DNA of 64,000 bases, from assembly GCA_013791855.1 (NCBI GenBank), contig VMTA01000023.1, forward strand, positions 124,001 to 188,000, read 5' to 3'. The DNA comes from Sideroxydans sp. (GTDB lineage Bacteria; Pseudomonadota; Gammaproteobacteria; Burkholderiales; Gallionellaceae). The notes below the pieces were generated by a model. It was not told the origin of the DNA. It saw only the letters and a program-made list of their open reading frames with translations, and made no database searches. Shown piece by piece: positions 28,838-43,455 of the stretch. The translations under genes were made by a program, and so were the position numbers. Every line of letters starts with the position of its first letter. Position 1 is the first letter of the stretch.

Positions 28838-29311
28838 ATGAAACAGGAAATTTCGGTGTTGATGGATGGCGAGATGTTCGAGGACGAAGCGGACGTATTC
28901 CTTGATAAGTTGAAGCGCCACCCCGAGACAGACCGTGACTGGGCCGAATATCACCTGATCGGCGACGCCCTGCGCCAACCCGATCATATCAACCGCGACT
29001 TCATGGCGGTCTTCCACGAGCGATTGCAGGCAGAGCCCATCATCCTGGCGCCTCGTCGTCGCCAGCAGCAGCGCATCAAACAGTATGCATTGTCAGCCGC
29101 CGCTTCGGTCATGGCGCTGGCACTGGTGGCCTGGCTGTCTATGCAGGTCGGGCAAGAGCCGGCTCCGCAGATGGCCAGTGTGCAACAGCAGAACATGGTG
29201 CGCCCGGTGGCATTCCATGCCAGCGACTACTTGATGGCACACCAGGAGTTCTCTCCCAGTGCCGATGTACAGGGGGCGGCAACATACATCCATTCGGTGG
29301 CGGCAAAATAG
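28838..29311 (+). CDS. rseA: Anti-sigma-E factor RseA
   Basis: The 157-residue inner-membrane protein has an N-terminal cytoplasmic anti-sigma domain (residues 1-75, MKQEISVLMDGEMFEDEADVFL), one membrane segment (about 88-107) and a periplasmic tail that RseB should bind. Stress proteases cut it to free RpoE. ATG 28838 has AGAGGTGG just upstream; GTG 28829 is a longer alternative. Confidence 0.93.
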   Translation: MKQEISVLMDGEMFEDEADVFLDKLKRHPETDRDWAEYHLIGDALRQPDHINRDFMAVFHERLQAEPIILAPRRRQQQRIKQYALSAAASVMALALVAWLSMQVGQEPAPQMASVQQQNMVRPVAFHASDYLMAHQEFSPSADVQGAATYIHSVAAK

Positions 29312-30306
29312 TGCGTATGCAGATCGCGAAAGCCGGGCTGTTGGTCGCATTGTTGCCGCTGTGTGCGGCAATGGTGCAGGCTGATCCCTTGCTGGATGAT
29401 GCCGACTGGTTGCGAACCATGGCTTTTGCGGCGCACGAGACCAATTACAGCGGCGTATTCGTCTATCAGGCCGGCGGCCGGGTCGAGACCTCCCGCATCA
29501 CGCATGTGGTCGACAAGCACGGCGAGCATGAGCGATTGCAAGGTTTGGATGGCCAGCGGCGAGAAGTGATACGCAACAACGATCAAGTCTGGCTGCAGCT
29601 GGGCGACAAGAAAGTGCACTTCGAGCAGCAACGTCCGCGCCGGGCATTCCCCGCACTCCTTCCGGAGCAGATCCAGAGCCTCAAAGAGAATTACAACATC
29701 ATCCAGCAGGAAGAGGATCGTGTGGCGGACTACCACGCCCACACGTTGTTGCTGCAGCCCAAGGATACTTTGCGCTATACGCGCAAGATGTGGGCGCACA
29801 GCGAATCCGGCCTGCTGTTGAAGGCGGTGGTGCTGGATGAGCGCGGCAAGGTAATCGAGCAATACGCCTTCTCGCAGTTGCAGATCGGCGGCGATATCGA
29901 AAGCAAATGGGCTGTGCCCGACGCAAAAGATGCCGCAAAACTGGCGGGGCGCAAGCATCTGTCGCCGCTGCCGCGCCACAATGTGGCGAATGCGGCCAGT
30001 GGTTGGCAGGTGGATGGCATCCCGCCCGGATTCAAGAAGATTCTGGAAATGAGCCGCAATATGCGCGACAAGAAGTTCCCCGTCGTGCATATCGTCTATT
30101 CCGACGGTCTGGCTGCGCTGTCCGTATTCGTCGAACAGGCCTCCGATGCAGCAGGGTATCGGGCCGGCTTGAAAAGCCAGGGAGCGGTACATATCTATAG
30201 CAGGCTGATAGGCGACCAATTGGTGACGGTGGTTGGCGAGCTCCCGCCGCGCGCGGTCATACAGGTTGCCGATTCGGTGCGTTACGCAGGGGTGCCGAAT
30301 GAATGA
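29311..30306 (+). CDS. rseB: Periplasmic sigma-E regulator RseB (MucB)
   Basis: The 331-residue protein has a signal peptide (hydrophobic core AGLLVALLPLCAAM, cleavage near VQA-DP). The N-terminal lipoprotein-carrier-like domain (about residues 30-215) and the C-terminal MucB domain (about 225-325) are both present. RseB binds the periplasmic part of RseA and protects it from cleavage until mislocalised lipids or LPS displace it. GTG 29311 overlaps the rseA stop; ATG 29317, two codons later, is equally plausible. Confidence 0.94.
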   Translation: MRMQIAKAGLLVALLPLCAAMVQADPLLDDADWLRTMAFAAHETNYSGVFVYQAGGRVETSRITHVVDKHGEHERLQGLDGQRREVIRNNDQVWLQLGDKKVHFEQQRPRRAFPALLPEQIQSLKENYNIIQQEEDRVADYHAHTLLLQPKDTLRYTRKMWAHSESGLLLKAVVLDERGKVIEQYAFSQLQIGGDIESKWAVPDAKDAAKLAGRKHLSPLPRHNVANAASGWQVDGIPPGFKKILEMSRNMRDKKFPVVHIVYSDGLAALSVFVEQASDAAGYRAGLKSQGAVHIYSRLIGDQLVTVVGELPPRAVIQVADSVRYAGVPNE

Positions 30307-30739
30307 GATGCGTGCCATCGTGCGGAGCCTGCATGGCGCCGAGGCGGAGATCGAGCCGGTCGGCGGGAATGGATGTGGTCGTTGCGCGAGCGGTAAAGGT
30401 TGTGGGAGCGGAAAGTTGTCCCAACTGTTTTGCAGCAGCAAGCCGCGCACCTTTAAAGTTGGCAATGCTGCTAACGCAAGAGTGGGCGATGAAGTGAACG
30501 TCGGACTGCCGGATGGCGTGTTGCTGCGCAATTCGATATTGATGTACGTGTTGCCGCTGACATTCATGTTGGTGGCTGCTTTGCTGGCTTCCGCCCTCTT
30601 TGCCGAGGCGCCGGATGGCGCTGCCATGCTGGGCGCGGTGTCCGGATTGCTGGCGGGATTCTTAGTGGTGCGGCAGTTGACGAAACGATCCGGGATGCAA
30701 GCTGTGGTGCGCTCGGTCGTGAGTGCCGCCGGTTCCTGA
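30299..30739 (+). CDS. rseC: SoxR-reducing/sigma-E regulatory protein RseC
   Basis: The 146-residue inner-membrane protein has an N-terminal cysteine-rich segment (GCGRCASGKGCGSG) and two membrane helices (about residues 77-100 and 105-125), the RseC/MucC layout. In enterobacteria it affects SoxR reduction and modulates sigma-E. ATG 30299 overlaps the rseB end by 8 bases; the longer frame to 30233 lies wholly within rseB. Confidence 0.92.
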   Translation: MNEMRAIVRSLHGAEAEIEPVGGNGCGRCASGKGCGSGKLSQLFCSSKPRTFKVGNAANARVGDEVNVGLPDGVLLRNSILMYVLPLTFMLVAALLASALFAEAPDGAAMLGAVSGLLAGFLVVRQLTKRSGMQAVVRSVVSAAGS

Positions 30740-30762
30740 ATATAATCTGACAGGAGGTTTGG

Positions 30763-32154
30763 ATGTTCAAACGATCACTCGCGTTACTGCTCGGCATATT
30801 GCTGGTGGGCAACGTGTCAGCCAAGGATCTGCCCGATTTCACCGGTTTGGTTGAAAAGCAGGGGGCTGCTGTCGTGAACGTAAGTACTACGCAGGCCGTC
30901 TCTGCGCAGCAGATGATGCCCGGTTTGCCCAACCTGCCCGAAAACGATCCCTTCTATGAATTCTTCAAGCGCTTCGCGCCTCAAATGCCGCGCCAACAGG
31001 AATCGCAATCACTGGGTTCCGGTTTCATCATCAGTGCGGATGGTTACATCCTGACCAATGCGCATGTGGTGGATCGGGCCGACAAGATCACTGTGCGCCT
31101 GACCGACAAGCGGGAATACAAGGCACGCGTGGTAGGCGCCGACAAACGCACCGATGTGGCTTTGCTCAAGATCGAAGCCAGCGGTTTGCCCACGGTGGAG
31201 CTGGGCAAACCGGATCAGCTCAAGGTCGGTGAATGGGTGTTGGCGATCGGTTCGCCGTTCGGTTTTGACAGCAGCGTGACGGCGGGTATCGTCAGCGCCA
31301 AAGGGCGTTCCCTGCCGCAGGAGAACTTCGTGCCGTTCATTCAGACCGATGTGGCGATCAATCCAGGCAACTCGGGCGGGCCGTTGTTCAACATGAAGGG
31401 GGAAGTGGTCGGTATCAATTCCCAGATATACAGTCGTTCCGGCGGGTATATGGGACTGTCGTTCTCCATCCCCATCGATGTGGCGATGGATGTGGTCAAG
31501 CAGTTGCGTACCACGGGTAAAGTCACACGCGGGCGCATCGGCGTCACCATTCAGGAAGTGACACGTGAATTGGCCGAGTCCTTCGGTTTGAAGAAAGCCG
31601 CTGGCGCACTGATCTCCGGTGTGGAGCGCGGCGGTCCGGCGGATAAAGCCGGGGTGCGGGCGAGCGACGTGATCCTGAAGTTCGATGGAAAGACGGTGGA
31701 GAGCTCTTCCGACCTGCCGCGCATCGTGGCGGCAACCAAGCCGGATAGCAAAGTGCCGGTGCTGATCTGGCGCAAAGGCAATGCATTGGAAGTCTCCCTG
31801 GTCGTGGGCGAGATCCAGGATCCGAGCGAGCAGGTGGCGGCGCAGATCGACCCCGCCGATGCGCAGACGCAGAGCGTGCTCCGCCTTGGCCTGAGCGTGA
31901 TCGAACTTACCGACGAACAGAAGGCCGAACTGCAGGTGGAAGGCGGCTTGCTGGTGGTCGATGCCAAAGGCGCTTCTGCACGGATCGAGATGCAGCGCGG
32001 TGACGTGATCCTGGCCATAGGCAATATCGAGATACGCACCGTGGCGCAATTCAACGAGATCCTCAAACAAGTGCCGCCGGGCCGCAGTATCGCCTTGCTG
32101 GTGCGCCGCAACGACGGCACGGTCTACATCCCTGTCCGTCTGGACGAAAAATAA
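30763..32154 (+). CDS. mucD: Periplasmic serine protease of the DegP/MucD family
   Basis: The 463-residue HtrA protease/chaperone has a signal peptide (residues 1-20, ending VSA), a trypsin-like domain with triad H101 (NAHVV), D131 (RTDVALL) and S204 (GNSGGP), and two PDZ domains (about residues 265-355 and 370-455). It degrades misfolded envelope proteins. It lies at the end of the rpoE-rseABC group; AGGAGGT precedes the ATG. DegP and DegQ are alternative family names. Confidence 0.95.
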   Translation: MFKRSLALLLGILLVGNVSAKDLPDFTGLVEKQGAAVVNVSTTQAVSAQQMMPGLPNLPENDPFYEFFKRFAPQMPRQQESQSLGSGFIISADGYILTNAHVVDRADKITVRLTDKREYKARVVGADKRTDVALLKIEASGLPTVELGKPDQLKVGEWVLAIGSPFGFDSSVTAGIVSAKGRSLPQENFVPFIQTDVAINPGNSGGPLFNMKGEVVGINSQIYSRSGGYMGLSFSIPIDVAMDVVKQLRTTGKVTRGRIGVTIQEVTRELAESFGLKKAAGALISGVERGGPADKAGVRASDVILKFDGKTVESSSDLPRIVAATKPDSKVPVLIWRKGNALEVSLVVGEIQDPSEQVAAQIDPADAQTQSVLRLGLSVIELTDEQKAELQVEGGLLVVDAKGASARIEMQRGDVILAIGNIEIRTVAQFNEILKQVPPGRSIALLVRRNDGTVYIPVRLDEK

Positions 32155-32243
32155 CCCTGCCTTCCGGCAGTGCCCGTCAAAATCGGCTAGAATGCGCGCC
32201 CTGCGCAACTACCGAATTTGACGGGATTTTTATTTCAAACCAC

Positions 32244-34037
32244 ATGCAACATATCCGTAATTTCTCCATCATCGCCCACATCGATCACGGCAAATCCACG
32301 CTGGCCGATCGCATCATCCATCTCTGCGGAGGCTTGGCCACGCGCGAGATGGAAGCGCAAGTGCTGGACTCGATGGATATCGAACGCGAACGCGGCATTA
32401 CCATCAAAGCGCAAACCGCGGCCCTGAGCTATAAGGCGCGAGATGGGCAGGTGTACAACCTCAACCTGATCGACACCCCTGGACACGTGGACTTCTCTTA
32501 TGAAGTATCGCGTTCTCTTTCCGCCTGCGAAGGCGCGCTGCTGGTGGTGGATGCCTCGCAAGGTGTGGAAGCGCAGACCGTGGCCAACTGCTATACAGCG
32601 CTGGATCTGGGCGTGGAGGTGGTGCCGGTATTGAACAAGATAGACCTGCCATCCGCCAATCCTGAGAACGCCATCGCCGAGATCGAGGATGTGATCGGCA
32701 TCGATGCGCAGGAGGCGGTGCATTGCTCGGCCAAGACTGGGCTTGGAGTCGAGGATGTGCTGGAATCTTTGATCGTCAAAGTGCCGCCGCCCAAGGGCGA
32801 TCCGGCCGCGCCCCTGCAGGCATTGATCGTCGACTCGTGGTTCGACAACTATGTCGGTGTGGTGATGCTGGTGCGCATCATCAACGGCACGCTCAAGCCC
32901 AAGGAAAAGATCCTGTTCATGGCCACCGGCGCGCAGCATCTGACCGAGCACCTCGGCGTGTTCACCCCCAAGTCGCAGGATCGCGAGTCGCTGTCCGCCG
33001 GACAGGTCGGTTTCGTCATCGCCGGCATCAAAGAATTGAAGGACGCCAAGGTCGGCGACACCATCACCCATTTGGCCAAGCCCGCTGCATCCGCTTTGCC
33101 AGGTTTCAAAGAGATACAGCCGCAGGTGTTCGCCGGATTGTTCCCGGTGGAATCCAACCAGTATGAAGCGCTGCGCGATTCGCTGGAAAAACTTAAATTG
33201 AACGATTCCGCGCTGATGTACGAGCCGGAAGTGTCGCAGGCGCTGGGTTTTGGCTTCCGCTGCGGCTTCCTTGGCCTGTTGCACATGGAGATCGTGCAGG
33301 AACGTCTCGAACGCGAGTTCGACATGGACCTGATCACCACCGCGCCCACGGTTATCTACGAGGTGGTGCAGCGCGATGGCTCGGTGATCATGGTGGACAA
33401 CCCGTCCAAGCTGCCCGACCTGTCCAAGGTCGAAGAGATCCGGGAACCCATCGTGAATGTGAATCTGTACATGCCGCAGGAATATGTGGGCGCGGTGATC
33501 ACCCTGTGCACGCAGAAGCGCGGCATGCAGATCGACATGAGCTACCACGGCAAGCAGGTGCTGTTGAAATACGAGATGCCGATGGGCGAGATCGTGCTCG
33601 ATTTCTTCGACAAGCTGAAATCGGTGTCACGCGGCTATGCTTCGATGGACTATGAGTTCAAGGAGTACCGCCCGGCAGATGTGGTGAAGGTGGACATGCT
33701 GATCAACGGCGAAAAGGTGGACGCGCTGTCCATCATCGTGCACCGCGCCAACAGCCAGTATCGCGGCCGCGAGGTGGCGGCCAAGATGCGCGAGCTGATC
33801 CCGCGCCAGATGTACGATGTGGCGATCCAGGCCGCCATCGGCTCCAATATCATCTCGCGCGAGAACGTGAAGGCGTTGCGCAAGAACGTGCTGGCCAAGT
33901 GCTACGGCGGTGATATCTCGCGCAAAAAGAAACTGCTGGAGAAGCAGAAGGCGGGTAAGAAACGCATGAAACAGGTGGGCAGCGTGGAGATCCCGCAGGA
34001 AGCCTTCCTGGCGATCCTGCGTGTCGACGATAAATAA
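32244..34037 (+). CDS. lepA: Elongation factor 4 (LepA), back-translocating GTPase
   Basis: The 597-residue translational GTPase has G1 AHIDHGKST near the N-terminus, [10 protein letters not shown] (switch I), DTPGHVDF (G3) and NKIDLP (G4), then EF-G-like domains II, III and V and the LepA-specific C-terminal domain ([23 protein letters not shown]). It acts on stalled ribosomes and in 30S biogenesis. It is followed 14 bases later by lepB. A possible -10 hexamer TAGAAT lies at 32188-32193 without a convincing -35. Confidence 0.98.
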   Translation: MQHIRNFSIIAHIDHGKSTLADRIIHLCGGLATREMEAQVLDSMDIERERGITIKAQTAALSYKARDGQVYNLNLIDTPGHVDFSYEVSRSLSACEGALLVVDASQGVEAQTVANCYTALDLGVEVVPVLNKIDLPSANPENAIAEIEDVIGIDAQEAVHCSAKTGLGVEDVLESLIVKVPPPKGDPAAPLQALIVDSWFDNYVGVVMLVRIINGTLKPKEKILFMATGAQHLTEHLGVFTPKSQDRESLSAGQVGFVIAGIKELKDAKVGDTITHLAKPAASALPGFKEIQPQVFAGLFPVESNQYEALRDSLEKLKLNDSALMYEPEVSQALGFGFRCGFLGLLHMEIVQERLEREFDMDLITTAPTVIYEVVQRDGSVIMVDNPSKLPDLSKVEEIREPIVNVNLYMPQEYVGAVITLCTQKRGMQIDMSYHGKQVLLKYEMPMGEIVLDFFDKLKSVSRGYASMDYEFKEYRPADVVKVDMLINGEKVDALSIIVHRANSQYRGREVAAKMRELIPRQMYDVAIQAAIGSNIISRENVKALRKNVLAKCYGGDISRKKKLLEKQKAGKKRMKQVGSVEIPQEAFLAILRVDDK

Positions 34038-34051
34038 GGGGCAGGGAAGAT

Positions 34052-34855
34052 ATGACCTTTTCACTCATCATGTTCGTGCTGCTGCTGGTGACCGGCGCCA
34101 TCTGGTTGCTGGACAAGCACAGCCTGCGCAAGCAGCGCCAGGAAGGCGAGAAAGAGCCGTGGTGGGTGGAGTATTCCATCAGCTTCTTCCCGGTCATCCT
34201 GGCTGTGTTCATGTTGCGATCCTTCGTGATCGAGCCGTTCAAGATACCCTCCGGTTCGATGATCCCGACCTTGCACGTGGGCGACTTCATCGTGGTCAAT
34301 CGATATACCTACGGGCTACGATTGCCCATTCTTAACAAGAAGTTGATCGACATCAATCAGCCGCAGCGCGGCGATGTGATGGTGTTCCATTTTCCGAACG
34401 ATCCATCGGTCGACTACATCAAGCGTGTGATCGGCCTGCCGGGAGATGAGGTCGTCTATCGGGACAAACAATTGTGGGTGAACGGTGTGCTGCAGACGCG
34501 CACCCCGGATGGCGATTTCAACTACGTTGAAAGCGGCCTGCGCTTTGTGCATACCGAACGCTATATGGAGAAAATCGGCGAGCGCGAGCATGCCATGTTG
34601 GTCAATCCCGAGCTGGACCAGATCCATCTGGGTAAGGTGGATGACTTTCCGGGGCGGGACCAATGCAGTTATAGTGAGCGGGAGATGCGCTGTATCGTTC
34701 CGGCCGGTCATTACTTCATGATGGGCGATAACCGCGACAACAGCCGAGACAGTCGATACTGGGGCTTCGTGCCGGATGAGATGATCGTGGGCAAAGCGTT
34801 TCTCATCTGGATGAATTTCGGCGAGCTGGAGCGTATCGGTTTGTCGGTCAAATGA
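34052..34855 (+). CDS. lepB: Signal peptidase I
   Basis: The 267-residue inner-membrane protease removes signal peptides from exported proteins. Two N-terminal membrane segments (about residues 3-20 and 42-60) precede the catalytic serine S69 (PSGSMIPTL) and lysine K124 (YIKRVIGLPGD); the C-terminal GDNRDNSRDSRYWG box is intact. It precedes the DUF4845 gene and rnc, the standard lepA-lepB-rnc arrangement. Confidence 0.97.
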   Translation: MTFSLIMFVLLLVTGAIWLLDKHSLRKQRQEGEKEPWWVEYSISFFPVILAVFMLRSFVIEPFKIPSGSMIPTLHVGDFIVVNRYTYGLRLPILNKKLIDINQPQRGDVMVFHFPNDPSVDYIKRVIGLPGDEVVYRDKQLWVNGVLQTRTPDGDFNYVESGLRFVHTERYMEKIGEREHAMLVNPELDQIHLGKVDDFPGRDQCSYSEREMRCIVPAGHYFMMGDNRDNSRDSRYWGFVPDEMIVGKAFLIWMNFGELERIGLSVK

Positions 34856-34878
34856 GCGTTTATGGAAAGGAGCAGAAC

Positions 34879-35247
34879 ATGTACGGATTGAGCAGTCGGC
34901 AGCGCGGTCTGAGTTTTTCTGGCTTTATCATGGGCGCGTTCGCGCTGATCTTTGTGGCCCTGCTGGGATTGAAGCTGATCCCTGCTTACCTGCATAGCGC
35001 GCAAATCAGTCAGATATTCCGCGAGATCGTGGCCGATCCGGCGATGCGCACCGCGAGTATCCCGGAAGTCGAGATGTCCTATCGCAAGCGCGCGAATATC
35101 AACGACATCCAGGACCTGAAAGTGGAGGATATCGCCATCGTGCGCGAGGAGGGCGGCACTTTGTCGCTGAGCGCGGAATACGAAGTGCGCATCAAGCTGG
35201 TCGGCAACATCACCCTGCTGCTCGAATTCAAACCTTCCAGTTCATGA
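34879..35247 (+). CDS. DUF4845 family membrane protein
   Basis: The 122-residue protein has one N-terminal membrane segment (about residues 14-36, preceded by the RQRGLSFSGF motif) and a short periplasmic domain. It has the pilin-like look of the DUF4845 family that sits between lepB and rnc in many beta- and gammaproteobacteria; no function is established. AAAGGAG precedes ATG 34879; ATG 34852, which overlaps the lepB stop, is the alternative. Confidence 0.85.
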   Translation: MYGLSSRQRGLSFSGFIMGAFALIFVALLGLKLIPAYLHSAQISQIFREIVADPAMRTASIPEVEMSYRKRANINDIQDLKVEDIAIVREEGGTLSLSAEYEVRIKLVGNITLLLEFKPSSS

Positions 35248-35254
35248 TCCGTCG

Positions 35255-35929
35255 ATGAAGCATGCCGCACTGTGCCGACAGATCGGCTACAACTTCACGC
35301 AACCGCAACTGTTGCAGCGGGCACTGACGCACCGCAGCCACAATGCGGATCACAACGAGCGATTGGAATTTCTCGGCGACAGCGTGCTTAACTGCACCAT
35401 CGCCAAACATCTGTTCGAAACCTACCCTGATCTGCCCGAGGGTGATCTGCACCGCTTGCGTTCCAGTCTGGTCAACCAGCAGACATTGGCGATACTGGCC
35501 CAGCAGCTCCATCTGGGGCAGCACCTGTTGCTGAGTGAGGGGGAAATCAAGTGCGGAGGTGCCGAGCGTCCTTCCATACTTGCCGATGCGCTTGAGGCAT
35601 TGTTCGGCGCGGTGTGGCTGGATGCGGATTTTGCGACTGCACAGCAAGTGGTGCTTGGACTGTATATCCCCTTCATCGCCAACATCGACCTGCGCGCGGT
35701 GGGCAAGGATGCCAAGACCCAGTTGCAGGAACTGTTGCAGGGACGCAAGCTGCCTCTGCCGAAATACAGCATTGTCGAAACGAACGGTAAGGGGCAGGCG
35801 CAGATATTCACGGTAGCCTGCGAAGTCCCGAAACTGAAAGTCATTGCGCGCGGCGAGGGCAGCAGTCGCCGTACTGCCGAACAGATCGCCGCCGAGCGCG
35901 CCTATCAACTCATACAGAACCAATCATGA
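35255..35929 (+). CDS. rnc: Ribonuclease III
   Basis: The 224-residue endonuclease cleaves double-stranded RNA in rRNA and mRNA processing. The signature [14 protein letters not shown] and the second acidic pair in [16 protein letters not shown] form the active site, and a C-terminal double-stranded RNA-binding domain (about residues 150-222) follows. The ribosome site is weak and the start is 7 bases after the previous stop, so coupled translation is likely. The stop overlaps the era start by 4 bases. Confidence 0.97.
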   Translation: MKHAALCRQIGYNFTQPQLLQRALTHRSHNADHNERLEFLGDSVLNCTIAKHLFETYPDLPEGDLHRLRSSLVNQQTLAILAQQLHLGQHLLLSEGEIKCGGAERPSILADALEALFGAVWLDADFATAQQVVLGLYIPFIANIDLRAVGKDAKTQLQELLQGRKLPLPKYSIVETNGKGQAQIFTVACEVPKLKVIARGEGSSRRTAEQIAAERAYQLIQNQS

Positions 35930-36819
35930 CCGAATCCGAAAACCTGCATAGCGGCTTCATCGCCATCGTCGGCCGTCCCAACGTGGGCAAATCGACACTG
36001 CTCAATCACCTGATCGGGCAGAAGGTCAGCATCACCTCGCGCAAGGCGCAGACCACACGCCATCGCATCACCGGCATCCTCACCGAAGGCACGACACAAT
36101 ATGTGTTCGTCGATACGCCCGGGTTCCAGACCCAGCACACCAACGCACTGAACCGCAACATGAACCGTGTGGTGACCAGCAGCCTGCGTGAGGTGCACGT
36201 GGTGCTGTTCGTCATCGAAGCGCGCCACTTCGATGAGCGCGACCAGCAGGTGCTGGAGCTGCTGCCCAAGGACAGGCCGGTCATCTTGGTCATCAACAAG
36301 GCCGACCTGATGAAGGACAAGAACGAACTGCTGCCCTTCATCGAAAAGGTCGCAGCCTTGCGCCAGTTCGATGCCATCGTGCCGGTCAGTGCGCGTCTGG
36401 AGAAACATCTGGATACCTTGCTGCAAGCCGTGCAGCCGCATCTGCCGGAGGGTGAGCATCTGTACGGTGAGGACGACATCACCGACCGCAACGAGCGCTT
36501 CCTCGCCGCCGAGATCTTGCGCGAGAAAGTGTTCCGTTTCACTGGCGATGAATTGCCGTACTCGGTCAGTGTGGTGATCGAACAGTTCAAGATGGACGGC
36601 AAGATGCGCCGCATCAGCGCCGCCATCCTGGTGGACAAGGAAGCGCACAAGGTCATGCTGATCGGCAGCAAAGGCGAGAAGATCAAGGAGATCGCCACGC
36701 AGGCGCGCCTCGACATGGAGAAACTGTTCGACGGCAAGGTGTTCCTCGAAGTGTTCATCAAAGTGCGCAGTGGTTGGGCAGACAGCGCGCACATGCTGAA
36801 GACGCTGGGGTATGACTAA
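35926..36819 (+). CDS. era: GTPase Era (30S ribosome assembly)
   Basis: The 297-residue protein has a GTPase domain with G1 GRPNVGKS (residues 16-23), G3 DTPG and G4 NKAD, then a C-terminal KH domain ([17 protein letters not shown]) that binds the 3' end of 16S rRNA. It overlaps rnc by 4 and recO by 8 bases, the classic rnc-era-recO operon. Confidence 0.98.
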   Translation: MTESENLHSGFIAIVGRPNVGKSTLLNHLIGQKVSITSRKAQTTRHRITGILTEGTTQYVFVDTPGFQTQHTNALNRNMNRVVTSSLREVHVVLFVIEARHFDERDQQVLELLPKDRPVILVINKADLMKDKNELLPFIEKVAALRQFDAIVPVSARLEKHLDTLLQAVQPHLPEGEHLYGEDDITDRNERFLAAEILREKVFRFTGDELPYSVSVVIEQFKMDGKMRRISAAILVDKEAHKVMLIGSKGEKIKEIATQARLDMEKLFDGKVFLEVFIKVRSGWADSAHMLKTLGYD

Positions 36820-37543
36820 CGCATCTGCCAGACACCGTATTCAGGACGAGCCCGCTTTCGTACTGCATAGCTACCCGTTCCGCGAGACCAGCCTGATCGT
36901 GGAAGTGTTCAGCCGCAATCATGGCCGCGTGCCGCTGGTGGCGCGCGGTGCGCGGCGTCCGCGCTCTGCTGTGCGCGGCCTGCTGATGGGGTTTCAGCCG
37001 CTCGCCCTGAGCTGGTTCGGCAAGCATGAATTGCGTACTTTGCACAGCGCGGAATGGCAGGGCGGGCAGCCGCAGTTGCAGGGTACGGCCTTGCTGTGCG
37101 GTTTCTACCTGAACGAACTGCTGCTCAATCTGATGGCGCGCGACGATCCGCACGAAAGCCTGTTCGACTATTACCAGCAGACGTTGCAACGGCTGGCGCA
37201 GGAGCAGGATCATGCCTTCACCCTGCGCAGTTTCGAAAAGCACATGCTGCAAGAATTGGGCTACGCCCTGTCGCTGGAAACGGAAGCGGGCAGTACTCGC
37301 CCCGTGGTGCCGGAGCGCAGCTACCGCTATATACTTGAGCGCGGCGCGGTGGCCGAAACGGCGGATAGTTCGCAAGGCATGCCGGTGGACGGAAAGACGC
37401 TGCTGGATATGGCGGCTGACGACTACCGCGACGCGGTGACGGCGCGCCAGAGCAAGCAACTGATGCGCATGCTGCTGGACCATCACCTTGCCGGAAAAAC
37501 ATTGCACACTCGTGAACTGATGAGAGATTTACAGAAACTATGA
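36812..37543 (+). CDS. recO: DNA repair protein RecO
   Basis: The 243-residue protein has an N-terminal OB fold ([21 protein letters not shown], then ARGARRPRS) and a helical C-terminal part. It anneals SSB-coated strands and, with RecR, loads RecA at gaps. It overlaps era by 8 bases and pdxJ by 4. Confidence 0.95.
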   Translation: MTNASARHRIQDEPAFVLHSYPFRETSLIVEVFSRNHGRVPLVARGARRPRSAVRGLLMGFQPLALSWFGKHELRTLHSAEWQGGQPQLQGTALLCGFYLNELLLNLMARDDPHESLFDYYQQTLQRLAQEQDHAFTLRSFEKHMLQELGYALSLETEAGSTRPVVPERSYRYILERGAVAETADSSQGMPVDGKTLLDMAADDYRDAVTARQSKQLMRMLLDHHLAGKTLHTRELMRDLQKL

Positions 37544-38256
37544 TCAAGTTAGGACTGAATATCGACCACATCGCCACCCTGCGCCAGGCGCGCGGTGCGC
37601 GTTATCCCAATCTGGTGCGTGCCGCGCTGGTCTGCGAAGAAGCCGGTGCGGATGCCATCACCATCCACCTGCGCGAAGACCGCCGCCACATCCAGGATGC
37701 CGATGTCGACATCCTGCGCGGCATGCTGCAGACGCGCATGAATCTGGAATGCGCCGTCACCGACGAGATGATCGACAACGCCGTGCGCGTCAAACCGCAC
37801 GACATTTGTCTGGTGCCCGAGAAGCGCGAAGAACTCACCACCGAGGGCGGGCTGGACGTGGTGAAGTATTTCGATCAGGTTCAACACGCCACACAACGTT
37901 GCACTGCAGCGGGTATCCGCGTCTCGCTGTTCATCGATGCAGACGAGAAGCAGATCGATGCCGCCGTGAAGGCCGGCGCGCCGGTGATCGAGATCCATAC
38001 CGGCAAATATGCCGATGCCGACAGCGTGCCCGAGCGTGCAGCGGAATTGAAGCGCATCCATGATGCCGTGCAGTACGCGCACGGACTCGGCCTGCAGGTG
38101 AACGCGGGCCACGGTCTGCATTATCACAACGTGCAGGACATCGTCGCCATCCCGCATATCGCCGAGCTCAACATCGGTCATGCCATCGTGGCCGAAGCCG
38201 TGTTCATCGGGCTGGAGCAAGCGGTCAAGAACATGAAGGCGCTGCTGCGCGCATGA
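37540..38256 (+). CDS. pdxJ: Pyridoxine 5'-phosphate synthase
   Basis: This enzyme condenses 1-deoxyxylulose 5-phosphate with 3-amino-2-oxopropyl phosphate in the DXP-dependent vitamin B6 route. The 238-residue TIM barrel shows [13 protein letters not shown] at the N-terminus, [14 protein letters not shown], and EIHTGKYAD and [11 protein letters not shown], which carry active-site residues. It overlaps recO and acpS by 4 bases each. Confidence 0.98.
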   Translation: MIKLGLNIDHIATLRQARGARYPNLVRAALVCEEAGADAITIHLREDRRHIQDADVDILRGMLQTRMNLECAVTDEMIDNAVRVKPHDICLVPEKREELTTEGGLDVVKYFDQVQHATQRCTAAGIRVSLFIDADEKQIDAAVKAGAPVIEIHTGKYADADSVPERAAELKRIHDAVQYAHGLGLQVNAGHGLHYHNVQDIVAIPHIAELNIGHAIVAEAVFIGLEQAVKNMKALLRA

Positions 38257-38636
38257 TCCTCGGCATCGGCACCGACATCGTCTCCACGGCACGCATCGAG
38301 GCGGCCTGCGAGCGGCATGGTGCAGCGTTCGCCGAGCGTCTGCTCACTGCGCAGGAACTGGCGGAGTATTCGGTGCAGGCCCATCCGGCGCGTTTTCTGG
38401 CGAAGCGTTTCGCCGCCAAGGAAGCTTTTGCCAAAGCAACAGGACAAGGGCTGCGCCATCCGGTGAGTCTGCACAACATCACAGTCGGTCATGACGCGCT
38501 CGGCAAACCGGCTTTTGAGTTCGCGCCGGAGTTGGAAGCTTATTTAAATACACGTGGCGTTTCTCGCCATCATCTGAGCATCAGCGACGAGCATGAACAT
38601 GCTGTCGCTTTCGTCATTCTGGAAGGGGGAAGTTGA
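38253..38636 (+). CDS. acpS: Holo-[acyl-carrier-protein] synthase
   Basis: AcpS moves 4'-phosphopantetheine from CoA to apo-acyl carrier protein. The 127-residue enzyme has the two family motifs GIGTDIV with the magnesium-binding Asp and [10 protein letters not shown]. CoaD, which supplies the CoA precursor, is in the window at 10635-11120. It overlaps pdxJ by 4 bases and touches nagZ (TGATG). Confidence 0.97.
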   Translation: MILGIGTDIVSTARIEAACERHGAAFAERLLTAQELAEYSVQAHPARFLAKRFAAKEAFAKATGQGLRHPVSLHNITVGHDALGKPAFEFAPELEAYLNTRGVSRHHLSISDEHEHAVAFVILEGGS

Positions 38637-39691
38637 TGGGTATCGGACCGGTGATGCTGGATGTGGCGGGCAAGACGTTGACGCCGGAGGACGAGGCGCG
38701 CTTGCGCCATCCGCTGGTCGGCGGCGTCATCCTGTTCGCGCGCAACTACGAATCCCCCGCACAACTGGCCGCGCTGACCGCCAGCATCCATGCCTTGCGT
38801 ACACCGCCGCTGTTGATCGCCGTCGATCACGAAGGCGGGCGCGTGCAGCGTTTCCGCGACGGGTTCACGCGCATCCCGCCCATGCGTGAACTGGGCAAGA
38901 TATGGGATGCGCATCCCAAACAGGCTCGCCATCTGGCGCAGGAAGTAGGCTTCGTGCTCGCTTCCGAATTGCGCGCCTATGGTGTGGATTTCAGTTTCAC
39001 GCCGGTACTGGACGTGGATTACGGTGCCAGTACGGTGATCGGCGACCGCGCCTTCCACAGCGAACCGCAAGCTATCTCCGAGCTGGCGCATAGTCTGCTG
39101 CAGGGCCTGAAGCAGGGCGGCATGCCGACCGTGGGCAAACATTTCCCCGGGCACGGTTTCGTCGCTGCCGACTCGCATCTGGCGATTCCGGTGGACGAGC
39201 GCAGCTACACCGATATCGAGTTGTGCGACATGATCCCGTTCCGGCAGATGGTGCATTTCGGTTTGACCGCCGTGATGCCCGCACATGTGATCTACCCCAA
39301 GATCGATGACAAGCCTGCAGGTTTCTCCAAGCGCTGGCTGAAGGACATCCTGCGCGGCGAGCTGGGTTTCGACGGCTGCATCTTCAGCGACGACCTGAGC
39401 ATGGAAGGCGCGACCGTGGCCGGAGGTATCGTGCAACGCGCCGAAGCAGCGCTACAGGCCGGATGCGACATGGTGCTGGTATGTAACCGCCCCGACTTGG
39501 CCGATGAGCTGCTGGCCGGCCTGAAATGGGAGCTGCCGGCCCCCAGTCGCGCTAGGCTGGCGCAGATGCACGGCCATACGCATCCCCGCACCCATGCACA
39601 ACTGCATGAGGACCCGGATTTCGTCCGTACTTTGCACAACATCGGAAAGATCGGCATGAGCGAGGGCGAACTGCCGCTGGTGTCGTTATAA
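38636..39691 (+). CDS. nagZ: Beta-N-acetylhexosaminidase NagZ (peptidoglycan recycling)
   Basis: The 351-residue GH3 enzyme removes GlcNAc from GlcNAc-anhydromuropeptides in the cytoplasm. It has [12 protein letters not shown], the family motif KHFPGHG with the proton-transfer His, and the nucleophile Asp in FSDDLSMEG. No signal peptide is present, as expected. ATG 38636 has GGAAGGGGGA upstream; TTG 38633 is a minor alternative. It ends the rnc-to-nagZ run. Confidence 0.96.
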   Translation: MGIGPVMLDVAGKTLTPEDEARLRHPLVGGVILFARNYESPAQLAALTASIHALRTPPLLIAVDHEGGRVQRFRDGFTRIPPMRELGKIWDAHPKQARHLAQEVGFVLASELRAYGVDFSFTPVLDVDYGASTVIGDRAFHSEPQAISELAHSLLQGLKQGGMPTVGKHFPGHGFVAADSHLAIPVDERSYTDIELCDMIPFRQMVHFGLTAVMPAHVIYPKIDDKPAGFSKRWLKDILRGELGFDGCIFSDDLSMEGATVAGGIVQRAEAALQAGCDMVLVCNRPDLADELLAGLKWELPAPSRARLAQMHGHTHPRTHAQLHEDPDFVRTLHNIGKIGMSEGELPLVSL

Positions 39692-39730
39692 TCAGCCCGG
39701 TCATTCTTCACTGAGAGCATCGGCAGGGAC

Positions 39731-43454
<3,724 letters not shown>

Positions 43455-43455
43455 A